A stretch of DNA of 64,000 bases from Cryptosporangium sp044454545 (GTDB taxonomy: Bacteria; Actinomycetota; Actinomycetes; Mycobacteriales; Cryptosporangiaceae). Positions within the stretch are counted from its first letter, which is position 1, and every line of letters starts with the position of its first letter. Made by a program: the position numbers and the translations under genes. Location of the stretch: NCBI RefSeq assembly GCF_044454545.1, contig NZ_JBITDV010000001.1, forward strand, positions 682,001 through 746,000. Reading direction: 5' to 3'. Positions 50,393 to 58,838 of the stretch are shown here, piece after piece. Under the pieces are notes generated by a model. The model searched no databases. It was not told the origin of the DNA and was given only the letters and a program-made list of their open reading frames with translations.

Positions 50393-51115
50393 CTACCGAG
50401 GCCTTTCAACGGCGCCGGACGGCCGGAGCGTCCGGCTCCGGCCACCCGGGCCCGGACGCCGGCGCAGGTACCACTCGGCCAGCAGCAGGTTCGGCACCCA
50501 GGCGAGGAACGGCATGAGCGGATACGCGCGGTCGAACGCCAGGGTCTCGTCCACCCCGGCCGCGACCTGCGCGGGGATCAGCACGGCGAGCCAGAGCCGC
50601 AGCGTGACCGCGGCATAGGTGAGCGCGAACGTCCGGATCGCCCACCGCCGGTGGGTGACGAAATCTCGCCGGCGGGCCGCGGCCCGCGCCGCCACCGCGC
50701 AGCCGGTCCAGACGACGGCGAGCAAGCCGAATCCCACGACGCCGATCGCGCCGGCGACGTTCGTGGTCGCGAGCACGGCACCGGCCGGTCCGGCGACCAG
50801 GATCGCCCCGATCGTGATCCGGCCGGCCCAGCGGTGCAGACGCGGCACCCGGGCCCGGATCCGGCTGGAGAGCTGGATCGGCGAGAGCAGCAGCGCCAGG
50901 CCACCGAACGTGATGTGCAGGTGGAACGCGACCTGCACCAGGTGCGGCCGGTCGACGTAGTTCGCCGCGATCGTGCCGTTGGACGCCATCTCCTCGAGCG
51001 AGAGGACGAAGTACGGCAGCGGGGCGATGATCGCGATGGCGACCGCGCTCAGCGCGATCCAACCGCGGGTGACGCCGCGGGCGAGGCGGCGGGGCCGGTC
51101 CGATCGGAGGGTCAT
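50393..51115 (-). CDS. DUF2306-type membrane protein
   Basis: The 240-residue protein starts at ATG 51115. It has about seven membrane helices with conserved His residues: HLVQVAFHLHITFGGLALLLSPIQL and RLHRWAGRITIGAILVAGPAGAVLATT, the DUF2306 pattern, and RRDFVTHRRWAIRTFALTYAAVTLRLW. The histidines suggest haem or quinone contact, but this is not established. Upstream is the divergent histidine kinase gene. Confidence 0.85.
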   Translation of the reverse strand: MTLRSDRPRRLARGVTRGWIALSAVAIAIIAPLPYFVLSLEEMASNGTIAANYVDRPHLVQVAFHLHITFGGLALLLSPIQLSSRIRARVPRLHRWAGRITIGAILVAGPAGAVLATTNVAGAIGVVGFGLLAVVWTGCAVAARAAARRRDFVTHRRWAIRTFALTYAAVTLRLWLAVLIPAQVAAGVDETLAFDRAYPLMPFLAWVPNLLLAEWYLRRRPGPGGRSRTLRPSGAVERPR

Positions 51116-51223
51116 GCGACCAGGCTCCGATCCGGAGGTCGTGCGCGGCGAGCCCCTGCGGCGTGATCGCGGATCACCCGCGAGGGTGATCCGTCGTACC
51201 GCGATCACCGGCGAGAATGGGCT

Positions 51224-52402
51224 GTGCGCTCCTTCCGGCCACGTCGTCCGAACGTCCAGGCTCTCGACCTGTGGCTCGCGGCCGGGCTTGCGGTGGCCTC
51301 GGTCGTCGGCACCCTGCTGGTCCCGACCGCATGGCCCTACCGCCCGGCCGACGGGCTCGCGGTCGCGCTGGTGGTCGTCGCCGCGCTCAGCCTGGTGTGG
51401 CGATCGGCTCCGGTGGGGGTCGCGATCTCGTCGCTGTGCCTGGCCGTGAACGCGATGTTCGGGTTCACCGTCCAGATCGTTCAGTGGTGCCCGTGGATCG
51501 CGCTGTTCAGCTGTTTCGCCGTCGGCGGGCTCCGGCTGCGTGCGGTGGGCGTGACCTCCTGCGCCGTCGCCGTCGGCAGCTACCTGGTCTTCGACCGCGG
51601 TCCGGTCGACGCCGCCGACCTGACCAGCATCGCGATGTGCTTCCTGATCGCGACGATCGGCGGCGAGGCGGCGCGGTCGCGACGGGCGGCGGCCGCGGCC
51701 GAGCGCTCCCGCAGCGAACTCCTCGCCCGCGAACAGGTCGAGCTGGGCCGCCGGATCCAGCTCGAGGAACGCGGACGGCTGGCCCGGGAACTGCACGACG
51801 CGCTCGGTCACAGCGTCAACGTCATGACGCTGCAGGCCGGGGTCGCCCGGAAGGTGTTCGGCACCAACCCGGAGTTCGCCCGCGAGGCGTTGACCAGTAT
51901 CGAGACGACCGGCCGGGAGGCGCTCGGCGAACTCGACCAGGTGCTGGAGGTGCTGCGCCCGGGAGAACCCGCCGAACCAGCCGAACCGCCCGAACCCGCC
52001 GAACCCGCCGACCTCGCCGAACCCGCCGACCTCGCCGAACCCGCCGACCTCGCCGAACTGGCCGAGCGGATCCAGGCGACCGGCCGGCGCGTGACGCTCG
52101 ACGTCGAGCCGGTCAACCTCTCCCCCAGCGGGCACCGCGCCCTCTACCGGATCGTCCAGGAAGCGCTGACGAACGCGGTCCGGCACAGCCGGTCGGGCCG
52201 GATCCGGGTCACCGTCGGGCGGGCCGGGCCGGAGGCCAGGATCGAGGTGTTCAACGAGGGTTCCGGCTTCCCGCCTGCGGCGCCGGGCCGCGGGCTGGCC
52301 GGGATGCGCGAACGCGCCCGCCTGGAGGGCGGCTCGTTCCGAGCCGGTCCGGTCGAGGGCGGGTTCCGCGTGGTGGCGACGCTACCCGGGCGGACGCCGT
52401 GA
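51224..52402 (+). CDS. NarL-type membrane histidine kinase with repeat-expanded linker
   Basis: The 392-residue protein starts at a GTG. Four to five membrane helices (1-150) are followed by a HisKA_3 dimerisation domain with phospho-His191 in RLARELHDALGHSVNVM. A linker of repeated Glu-Pro-Ala and Ala-Asp-Leu units (about 246-280) precedes the ATPase domain (YRIVQEALTNAVRHS, GRGLAGMRERARLEGG). The linker is made by an 18-bp tandem repeat, absent in usual family members. The stop overlaps the response regulator start by 4 bases. Confidence 0.92.
   Translation: MRSFRPRRPNVQALDLWLAAGLAVASVVGTLLVPTAWPYRPADGLAVALVVVAALSLVWRSAPVGVAISSLCLAVNAMFGFTVQIVQWCPWIALFSCFAVGGLRLRAVGVTSCAVAVGSYLVFDRGPVDAADLTSIAMCFLIATIGGEAARSRRAAAAAERSRSELLAREQVELGRRIQLEERGRLARELHDALGHSVNVMTLQAGVARKVFGTNPEFAREALTSIETTGREALGELDQVLEVLRPGEPAEPAEPPEPAEPADLAEPADLAEPADLAELAERIQATGRRVTLDVEPVNLSPSGHRALYRIVQEALTNAVRHSRSGRIRVTVGRAGPEARIEVFNEGSGFPPAAPGRGLAGMRERARLEGGSFRAGPVEGGFRVVATLPGRTP
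52004..52057. repeat. 18-bp tandem repeat (3 copies) in the kinase linker
   Basis: Three identical units CCCGCCGACCTCGCCGAA follow a stretch of related GCCGAACC-type units from 51971. They are in frame and encode Pro-Ala-Asp-Leu-Ala-Glu. Confidence 0.92.
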
Positions 52403-53061
52403 GCCCGGGCGTGTCGGTCCTGCTCGCCGACGACGACGCGGTGGTACGCGGCGGCCTACGGGCCCTGCTCGACGCCGAACCGGGTATCACGGTCGCGGGC
52501 GAGGCGGCGACCGGCACCGAGGCCGTGCGGGAGGCTCGCCGGTCCGCACCCGACGTCGTGCTGATGGACGTGCGCATGCCCGGGCGGGACGGCGTCTGGG
52601 CGACCGGCGAGATCGTGCGCTGGCCCGAGCCGCGCCCGCGCGTGCTGATCCTGACGACGTTCGACCTCGACGACATCGTGGAGGAGGCACTCGCGGCCGG
52701 CGCCGACGGGTTCCTGCTCAAGCGGTCGACGCCCGAGCAACTGGTCGACGGCATCCGGGTGGTCGGCGCCGGTGACGCGCTGGTGGCTCCGCAGGTCACC
52801 CGGCGTCTGCTGGCGACGCTGGCCCGCCGTCGTCCGCCCGACCGGGACCGGCTGGCGCTGCCGGATCCGCTGACCGAGCGGGAAGCCCAGGTGCTGCGTG
52901 CGCTGGCCGAGGGGCTGTCCAACGCGGAGATCGCCGGCGTGTTCCACCTCTCGATCGAGACCGTGCGCACCCACCTGAAGCGGATCCTCACCAAGCTGAG
53001 CGTCCGCGACCGGACCCAGGCCGTCGTCTGGGCCTACCGGACCGGGTTCCTCGAGCGTTGA
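52399..53061 (+). CDS. NarL/LuxR-type response regulator
   Basis: The 220-residue protein starts at GTG 52399, coupled to the kinase. The receiver has the acidic cluster LLADDDAVVRGG, phospho-acceptor Asp57 in VVLMDVRMPGRDG and Lys in GFLLKRSTPEQL. The C-terminal LuxR helix-turn-helix is LTEREAQVLRALAEGLSNAEIAGVFHLSIETVRTHLKRILTKLSVRDRTQAVVWAY. It forms a complete two-component pair with the previous gene. Confidence 0.94.
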   Translation: MSPGVSVLLADDDAVVRGGLRALLDAEPGITVAGEAATGTEAVREARRSAPDVVLMDVRMPGRDGVWATGEIVRWPEPRPRVLILTTFDLDDIVEEALAAGADGFLLKRSTPEQLVDGIRVVGAGDALVAPQVTRRLLATLARRRPPDRDRLALPDPLTEREAQVLRALAEGLSNAEIAGVFHLSIETVRTHLKRILTKLSVRDRTQAVVWAYRTGFLER

Positions 53062-53100
53062 AACCCGGCCGCCCGGCCGGGGCGAACTAGCCCGCAGCCC

Positions 53101-53129
53101 TTGACGGCACCCCCGTCGGTGGTTAGTTT
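53101..53129 (+). promoter_or_regulatory. Promoter of the ROK-sugar operon
   Basis: TTGACG at 53101-53106 and TAGTTT at 53124-53129 are separated by exactly 17 bases, a good housekeeping-sigma promoter. The operator palindrome begins 4 bases after the -10 box and so covers the transcription start. Confidence 0.6.
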
Positions 53130-53133
53130 CCTC

Positions 53134-53162
53134 GAATCGATAAGAAAGTTTCCTATCGATTC
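53134..53162. promoter_or_regulatory. Palindromic operator of the ROK-sugar operon
   Basis: GAATCGATA (53134-53142) and TATCGATTC (53154-53162) are perfect arms around the centre AGAAAGTTTCC. The AGTTTCCT element occurs also at 53125-53132. Actinobacterial ROK repressors bind sites of this GAAA/TTTC-centred kind, so the ROK protein encoded directly downstream is the probable ligand-controlled repressor. Confidence 0.75.
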
Positions 53163-53194
53163 ATCCGAGCCGCGGAACGGGAGGGCGACACCAG

Positions 53195-54445
53195 GTGTCC
53201 GGAAGCCCCAGCGCCCTGCGCTTTCTCAACGACCGCGCCGCACTCGAGGCGCTCCTGCAGCACGAGGCGATCACCCGCGCGCAGCTCGAGGCCCTGGTCG
53301 GCCTGTCGAAGCCGGCCACGGCCCAGTTGCTGAGCCGCCTGGAGAAGGCCGGCCTGGTCGAGCGCCTGGGCCGGCGCGAGGTCGGGCCCGGCCCCCGCGC
53401 CCAGCTCTGGGGCCTGAAGGCCGACGCGGGGTTCGCCGCCGGCGTCGACGTCACCCGTCAGGGCATCGACGTCGAGATCGCCGACCTGCGCGGCAACACC
53501 GTCGCCCAGCACCTGGCCCCGGCCCCGGCCGGCACGACGTCCAGCGCGGCGACCGCGCCCGGCCCCACGCCCGGCTCCGGGCCCGGCCCCACGCCCGGCT
53601 CCGGGCCTGGGCCGACGCCCGGCTCCGGGCCCGGGGCCGCGCTCGGGGCGGCGCTCGCCGAGGCCTGCGCCCAGGCCGGGATCAGCGTCGACCGCCTGGC
53701 CCACGTCGCCATCGGCACTCCCGGATCGGTCGATGCGGTCAGCGGCCGGCTCCGGTACGCGTCGGACGTGCCGGCCTGGACGAACGTGAACGTTCTGCAG
53801 GCGATCGGCGCCGTCCTCGACGTCCCGTTCACGATCGAGAACGACGTCAACCTCGTCGCGCTCAACGAGATGGCTCGGGGCAGCGCCCAGGACGTGCGGG
53901 ACTTCGTCCTGCTCTGGATCTCGGAGCGCAGCGTCGGCTCGTCGGTGGTGGTGCACGGCGGGCTGGTCCGCGGAGCCACCCTCGGCGCCGGTGAGCTCGG
54001 CTTCACGCCGGTTCCCGATCTGGCCCGCGAGCCGCTGCCCGGCGTCCACCGCTTCGGTGACCTGCTGGCCAATTCCGCCCTGCTGACGCTGGCCGGATCC
54101 CACGGACTGCAGGCCGTGGGAGCGGTCGACGCGGTCCGGCAAAGTCTCGGGCGCGACGGCGGGTTCCTCACCGACCTGGCCCGCCGGATCGCGGCCGGTC
54201 TGGCCGCCGTGGTCAGCATCCTCGACCCGGAACTGATCGTGCTGGGCGGCGCGGTGTGCAGCACCGGCGGTCCGGCGCTGCGCGCGGCGATCAGCGACGC
54301 GCTGGCCGAATTCGTCGAGCCCCGGGTCCGCATTCTTCCCGGCCGCCCCGATTCCGACTCGGTCCGCGCCGGCGCGGTCCAGGCCGCTCTGGTGCACGCC
54401 CGCGAGCACTACTTTTCCGCCGGCTCCTCACTCGGCGATTCCTGA
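53195..54445 (+). CDS. ROK family transcriptional repressor
   Basis: The 416-residue protein starts at GTG 53195. Residues 8-60 are a winged helix-turn-helix (LNDRAALEALLQHEAITRAQLEALVGLSKPATAQLLSRLEKAGLVE). The ROK sugar-binding part begins with AAGVDVTRQGIDVEIADL and contains IGTPGSVDAVSGRLRYASDVPAWTNVNV, ENDVNLVALNE and GAGELGF; the usual zinc-binding Cys-rich signature is missing. A Pro-Gly-Ser linker (about 122-145), from a 24-bp tandem repeat, is inserted after the first strands. It heads the sugar operon and sits behind the promoter/operator described above, so autorepression relieved by a sugar is likely. Confidence 0.92.
   Translation: MSGSPSALRFLNDRAALEALLQHEAITRAQLEALVGLSKPATAQLLSRLEKAGLVERLGRREVGPGPRAQLWGLKADAGFAAGVDVTRQGIDVEIADLRGNTVAQHLAPAPAGTTSSAATAPGPTPGSGPGPTPGSGPGPTPGSGPGAALGAALAEACAQAGISVDRLAHVAIGTPGSVDAVSGRLRYASDVPAWTNVNVLQAIGAVLDVPFTIENDVNLVALNEMARGSAQDVRDFVLLWISERSVGSSVVVHGGLVRGATLGAGELGFTPVPDLAREPLPGVHRFGDLLANSALLTLAGSHGLQAVGAVDAVRQSLGRDGGFLTDLARRIAAGLAAVVSILDPELIVLGGAVCSTGGPALRAAISDALAEFVEPRVRILPGRPDSDSVRAGAVQAALVHAREHYFSAGSSLGDS
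53558..53629. repeat. 24-bp tandem repeat (3 copies) in the ROK gene
   Basis: Two identical 24-base units beginning CCCGGCCCCACGCCCGG and one variant beginning CCTGGGCCGACGCCCGG follow each other in frame. They encode Pro-Gly-Pro-Thr-Pro-Gly-Ser-Gly units. Confidence 0.92.
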
Positions 54446-54470
54446 CTTACCGAACCCCCCGGAGAACCAG

Positions 54471-55796
54471 ATGAAGAGATCTGTCCGAGCGATCACCGCC
54501 GCCGTGGCCGCGGTACTCGCGATCAGCGCCTGTTCCGGAACCGGCGGAGACAAACCCGGGGTCGGGGACGCCCCCGGCTCCGACGACAAGGTGACGCTCA
54601 CGGTCTGGAGCGGATTCGCCGACCAGGAACTGGCCGCGCTCGACTCCGCACTGAACGGATTCCACCAGCAGCACCCGAACATCACGATCAAGAGCGAGGG
54701 CAGCCAGGACGACGACAAGATCTCGCAGGCCGTCCGGGGTGGCACCGCGCCCGACGTCGCGATCTCCAGCAACGCCAACGCGCTCGGCCAGTACTGCAAG
54801 ACCGGCGCGTTCCAGGACCTCAAGGGCTACCTGGACCGGGACAAGGTCGACCTGAGCGTCTTCCCCCAGGCCGTGCGCGACTACACCGAGTACGACCAGG
54901 TGCGCTGCGCGATGCCGCTGCTGTCCGACGCCTACGGCCTCTACTACAACAAGAAGCTGTTCGCCGAAGCCGGCCTCACCGCACCGCCCAAGACGATGAC
55001 CGAGCTCGCTGCCGCCGCCAAGAAGCTGACCAAGTTCAGCCCCGACGGGTCGATCGCGGTGGCGGGATTCGTGCCGACGCTCGGCTTCTACAACAACCGG
55101 GTCGACGTCTGGGCGCCGCAGTTCGGGGCCGAATGGCAGGACTCCGACGGCAAGTCGAGCCTCTCGTCGAGCCCCGGGTGGACGAACCTGTTCCAATGGC
55201 AGAAGCAGCTGACCGACTTCTACACCGCGAAGAAGCTGACGGCGTTCACCGCCGCCGCGGGGCAGAAGTACTCGCCGGACAACGCGTTCCAGACCGGCAA
55301 GATCGCGATGATGTTCGACGGTGAGTTCCGCACCGGGTTCGTCGACTCGCAGGCCCCCGACCTCTCGTACGGCACCGCGCCGCTCCCGGTGGCCGACGAC
55401 CGCGCCGACACCTACGGCAGCAGCGACGTCGGCGGCAACATCGTCGGCATTCCGAAGGGCGCCAAGAACGCCGGCGCGGCCTGGGAACTGATCAAGTACC
55501 TGACGACCGAGACCAAGCCGCTCGTCTCGCTGGCCAACGGACTGAAGAACCTGCCGACGACCACCGAGGCGCTCAAGTCGCCGGATCTGAAGTTCACCGG
55601 CAACCTCGCGCCGTTCCTCGACATCTACACGAACCCGCACTCCAGTTCGCTGCCGACCACACCCAACGGGGGCGCCTACCTGAAGACGACCCTGGACTTC
55701 GCGGTGAAATGGCAGACCGGCGGCGTCACCGACCTGAAGAAGGGTCTGAAGGACGCCGACAAGCAGATCGACGACGACCTCGCTTTGCAGAAATGA
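54471..55796 (+). CDS. Sugar ABC transporter solute-binding lipoprotein
   Basis: The 441-residue protein has a lipoprotein signal with lipobox ISAC (Cys21). The mature part is a type 1 sugar-binding protein: VTLTVWSGFADQELAALDSALNGFHQQHPNITIK, GGTAPDVAISS, YGLYYNKKLFAEAGLTAPPKTMTELAAAAKKLT and KIAMMFDGEF. These bind oligosaccharides at the cell surface. The stop overlaps the first permease start by 4 bases. Context with GH4 and a BadF-type kinase suggests a disaccharide or amino-sugar ligand. Confidence 0.93.
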   Translation: MKRSVRAITAAVAAVLAISACSGTGGDKPGVGDAPGSDDKVTLTVWSGFADQELAALDSALNGFHQQHPNITIKSEGSQDDDKISQAVRGGTAPDVAISSNANALGQYCKTGAFQDLKGYLDRDKVDLSVFPQAVRDYTEYDQVRCAMPLLSDAYGLYYNKKLFAEAGLTAPPKTMTELAAAAKKLTKFSPDGSIAVAGFVPTLGFYNNRVDVWAPQFGAEWQDSDGKSSLSSSPGWTNLFQWQKQLTDFYTAKKLTAFTAAAGQKYSPDNAFQTGKIAMMFDGEFRTGFVDSQAPDLSYGTAPLPVADDRADTYGSSDVGGNIVGIPKGAKNAGAAWELIKYLTTETKPLVSLANGLKNLPTTTEALKSPDLKFTGNLAPFLDIYTNPHSSSLPTTPNGGAYLKTTLDFAVKWQTGGVTDLKKGLKDADKQIDDDLALQK

Positions 55797-56770
55797 CGGT
55801 ACTGACCCGAGCAGCGGCGGCGCCGGTCACGGCGCCGCCCCGCCGCCGAAGCACGCACCGCCGGCTCGTGGTCCTGGCGTTCATGTCGCCGTGGCTCGTC
55901 GGGTTCAGCGTCTTCTTCGTCTACCCGCTGCTCTCGACGCTCTACTACAGCCTGACCAGCTTCGATCTGATCAACAACCCGGTGTTCGTCGGCGCGCGCA
56001 ACTACGTGTTCCTGTTCACCAAGGATCCGCTGGTCCGGATCTCCGCGCGCAACACCGCGTATCTGGTGGTCGCCATCACCGTGGGCCGGGTGGGCTACGG
56101 GCTGCTGACCGCGCTGGTGCTGAGCAAGCTCAAGAGCCGGGCCGGCGGCGTCTTCCGGACGCTGTTCTACCTTCCGTCGCTGGCTCCGCCGGTGGCCGCG
56201 GCGCTGGCGTTCGTCTTCGTGTTCAACCCCGGCACCGGGCCGGTGAACAAGCTGCTGAGCCTCGTCGGCATCAAGGGACCGCTCTGGTTCAACGACCCGT
56301 CGTGGGCCAAGCCGTCGCTGACCGTGCTGGCGCTGTGGGCCTCGGGCGAGGTCATGGTGATCCTGCTGGCCGCGTTGCTGGACGTGCCCACCGACTACTA
56401 CGAGGCCGCGTCCCTCGACGGTGCCGGCCCGATCAAGAAGTTCTGGCACATCACGCTGCCGTCGATCTCGCCGGTGCTGCTGTTCGCGATCATCAACTCG
56501 ATCATCGTCGGGCTGCAGTACTTCACCGAGGCCACGGTGGCCGGCGCGGTGGCGTCCGGATCGTCGGACGCCGTCGGCAACGTCGCCTCGCTCGGTTACC
56601 CCGACAACTCGACGCTGACGTTCCCGATGTGGCTGTACGAGCGGGGATTCCACTCCTACAACATGGGCTACGCCTCCGCGATGGCCACCGTGCTCTTCGG
56701 TGTGTCGGTGATCTTCACCGTGGTGCTCGTCCAGCGGCTGCGGGCGACGGCCGGCGGGCAGGAGGACTGA
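55793..56770 (+). CDS. Sugar ABC transporter permease 1 (MalF/UgpA type)
   Basis: From ATG 55793 the protein has 325 residues with six membrane helices, starting after a basic segment (FMSPWLVGFSVFFVYPLLSTLYYSL). The EAA loop that docks the ATPase is EAASLDGAGPIKKFWHITLPSISPVLL (about 203-229). It is coupled to the genes on both sides. No ATPase gene is in the operon, so a shared MsiK-type ATPase is expected. Confidence 0.93.
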   Translation: MTVLTRAAAAPVTAPPRRRSTHRRLVVLAFMSPWLVGFSVFFVYPLLSTLYYSLTSFDLINNPVFVGARNYVFLFTKDPLVRISARNTAYLVVAITVGRVGYGLLTALVLSKLKSRAGGVFRTLFYLPSLAPPVAAALAFVFVFNPGTGPVNKLLSLVGIKGPLWFNDPSWAKPSLTVLALWASGEVMVILLAALLDVPTDYYEAASLDGAGPIKKFWHITLPSISPVLLFAIINSIIVGLQYFTEATVAGAVASGSSDAVGNVASLGYPDNSTLTFPMWLYERGFHSYNMGYASAMATVLFGVSVIFTVVLVQRLRATAGGQED

Positions 56771-57603
56771 TGAGCGCACGAGTGAGTTCGGCCCTGGCCT
56801 GGTGCGGGCTGCACGCGGTGGCACTGGCGATGGCCGTCGGCTTCCTGGCGCCGCTGCTGTTCCTGCTCCTGACGTCGGTGATGACCGACCAGCAGGCGCT
56901 GACCAGCGACCTGTGGCCGCACGAGTGGCAGTGGAGCAACTTCGTCACGGTGTTCCGGAAGGCCCCGCTGGTCGGCTACTTCGCCCACAGCCTGCTGTAC
57001 TCGGTCACCGCGACCGCCGCGATGCTGATCTCCAGCATCCCGGTGGCCTACGCGCTGGCCAAACTGCGGTGGCGGGGCCGGACCTGGGCGTTCTACCTGG
57101 TCATCGTGGCCATGCTGCTGCCGCCGCAGGTCATCGCCGTGCCGATGTACGTGATGTGGGCCAAGCTGGGGCTGACCGGATCGCTCTGGCCGCTGATCCT
57201 GCCCAACCTGTTCGGCGACGCGTTCAGCATCTTCCTGCTGCGTCAGTTCCTGGTCGCGATACCGCAGTCGTACATCGACTCCGCGCGCATCGACGGCGCC
57301 TCGGAGCTCGGCGTGCTGCTGCGGATCGTGGTGCCGATGGCCCGGCCGGGCATCGCCGCCGCCGGGCTGTTCATGTTCCTCAAGACCTGGAACGACTATT
57401 TCGGCCCGCTGCTCTACACCGGCGAGAACCGCGCCAACTGGACGCTGTCGCTCGGGCTGGCCGCGTTCCGCAGCACCCACCAGGTCCAGTGGAACCTGAC
57501 GATGGCCGCCACCGTGCTGGTGATGCTGCCGGTCCTCGTCCTGTTCTTCTTCGCCCAGAAGTCGTTCATCGAAGGGATCAAATTGTCCGGGGTCAAAGGA
57601 TGA
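56770..57603 (+). CDS. Sugar ABC transporter permease 2 (MalG/UgpE type)
   Basis: The 277-residue protein starts at ATG 56770, overlapping the previous stop by one base. Six helices are visible, with the EAA loop SARIDGASELGVLLRIVVPMARPGIAAAGLFMFLKTWNDYFGPLLY. It forms the heterodimeric channel with permease 1. Its stop overlaps the GH4 gene start by 4 bases. Confidence 0.93.
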   Translation: MSARVSSALAWCGLHAVALAMAVGFLAPLLFLLLTSVMTDQQALTSDLWPHEWQWSNFVTVFRKAPLVGYFAHSLLYSVTATAAMLISSIPVAYALAKLRWRGRTWAFYLVIVAMLLPPQVIAVPMYVMWAKLGLTGSLWPLILPNLFGDAFSIFLLRQFLVAIPQSYIDSARIDGASELGVLLRIVVPMARPGIAAAGLFMFLKTWNDYFGPLLYTGENRANWTLSLGLAAFRSTHQVQWNLTMAATVLVMLPVLVLFFFAQKSFIEGIKLSGVKG

Positions 57604-58838
57604 AGCTCACCGTTGTCGGCGGCGGGTCGACGTACACGCCGGAGCTCATCGACGGGCTGCTGACCTCGCCGTTCCCGATCGACGAGATCACGCTCGTCGA
57701 TCCGGACCCGGACCGCCTCGACGTGGTGGCCGGGTTCGCGCGCCGGATGGTGGCCGCGGCGGGCCAGAACGCCGTCATCAGCGCCACCGACGACCTCGAC
57801 AAGGGCGTGGACGGCGCCGGGGCGGTGCTCGTCCAGCTACGGGTGGGAGGCCAGCGGACCCGCCTCTCGGACGAGACGTTCCCGCACGCCTGCGGCTGCC
57901 TCGGCCAGGAGACCACCGGTGCCGGCGGGTTCGCCAAGGCCCTGCGCACGGTCCCGGTGGTGCTCGACATCGCTTCGCGGGTCGACCCGGACACCTGGAT
58001 CGTCGACTTCACGAACCCGGTCGGCATCGTCACCCGAAGCCTGCTCGACGCCGGGCACAAGGCCGTCGGGCTGTGCAACGTGGCGATCAACTTCCAGCGC
58101 AACTTCGCCGGCCTGCTCGACGTCGACCCGGACCGCGTCGGCCTGCGTCACGTCGGGCTGAACCACCTGAGCTGGGAAACGGCGGTGTACCTGGACGGCG
58201 ACGACGTGCTGCCGTCGCTGATCGCCGACCGCGCCGAGGAACTCGGCGAGGCGTTCCGCCTGACGCCCGAGCACCTCCGGCTGCAGGCCGCGGTGCCGTC
58301 CTACTACCTGCGTTACTACTACGCGCACGACGTCGTCTTCGCCGAACAGCAGACCGAACGCCCACGGGCGGCGGTGGTCAGCGACGTCGAGCAGGAACTG
58401 CTCGCGCTCTACCGGGACGAGTCGGTGGTGACCAAGCCGGCCGCCCTGCAGAACCGCGGCGGGCGGCACTACTCGCTGGCCGCGATCAATCTGGTCTCGT
58501 CGCTGCTGCAAGACACCGGTGACGTCCAGGTCGTGAACGTCCGCAACCGGGGGACGTTGCCGTTCCTTCCCGACGAAGCGGTCATCGAGGCCGCGTCGAC
58601 GATCAACGCCTCCGGACCGGTGCCCCGGCCGATCGGCCCGGTCGACCCCTCGCTCCGGGGTCTGATCGCGCACACCGCCGCCTACGAGGAGCTGGCCGTC
58701 GACGCGGCGCTGCACGGCGGACGCGACCGGGTGGTCAAGGCGCTGCTGGCGCATCCGCTGGTCGGCCAGTACGCGCTGGCCGAGGGCCTGGCCGACCGGC
58801 TGCTGGCCGAGAACGCCCGCTTCCTGGCCTGGGCGTGA
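57600..58838 (+). CDS. Glycoside hydrolase family 4 (6-phospho-beta-glucosidase-like)
   Basis: The 412-residue enzyme has the GH4 features: N-terminal NAD-binding VVGGGSTYTPELIDGLL, LVDPDPDRLDVV, QLRVGGQRTRLSDE, FTNPVGIVTRSLLDAG, GLCNVAINFQRN with the metal-binding Cys and GLNHLSWETAVY with the metal-binding His. GH4 enzymes cleave glycosides by a redox mechanism that needs NAD and a divalent metal, and often act on 6-phospho-sugars. Because import here is by an ABC system, not a phosphotransferase system, the substrate would have to be unphosphorylated or phosphorylated by the kinase encoded next. Confidence 0.92.
   Translation: MKLTVVGGGSTYTPELIDGLLTSPFPIDEITLVDPDPDRLDVVAGFARRMVAAAGQNAVISATDDLDKGVDGAGAVLVQLRVGGQRTRLSDETFPHACGCLGQETTGAGGFAKALRTVPVVLDIASRVDPDTWIVDFTNPVGIVTRSLLDAGHKAVGLCNVAINFQRNFAGLLDVDPDRVGLRHVGLNHLSWETAVYLDGDDVLPSLIADRAEELGEAFRLTPEHLRLQAAVPSYYLRYYYAHDVVFAEQQTERPRAAVVSDVEQELLALYRDESVVTKPAALQNRGGRHYSLAAINLVSSLLQDTGDVQVVNVRNRGTLPFLPDEAVIEAASTINASGPVPRPIGPVDPSLRGLIAHTAAYEELAVDAALHGGRDRVVKALLAHPLVGQYALAEGLADRLLAENARFLAWA

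Noticed and set aside
50393..52186. Minus-strand open frame of 597 codons running through the kinase gene
   Set aside because: Only the part from ATG 51115 has membrane-protein character. The upstream part is the complement of the histidine kinase and its repeat.
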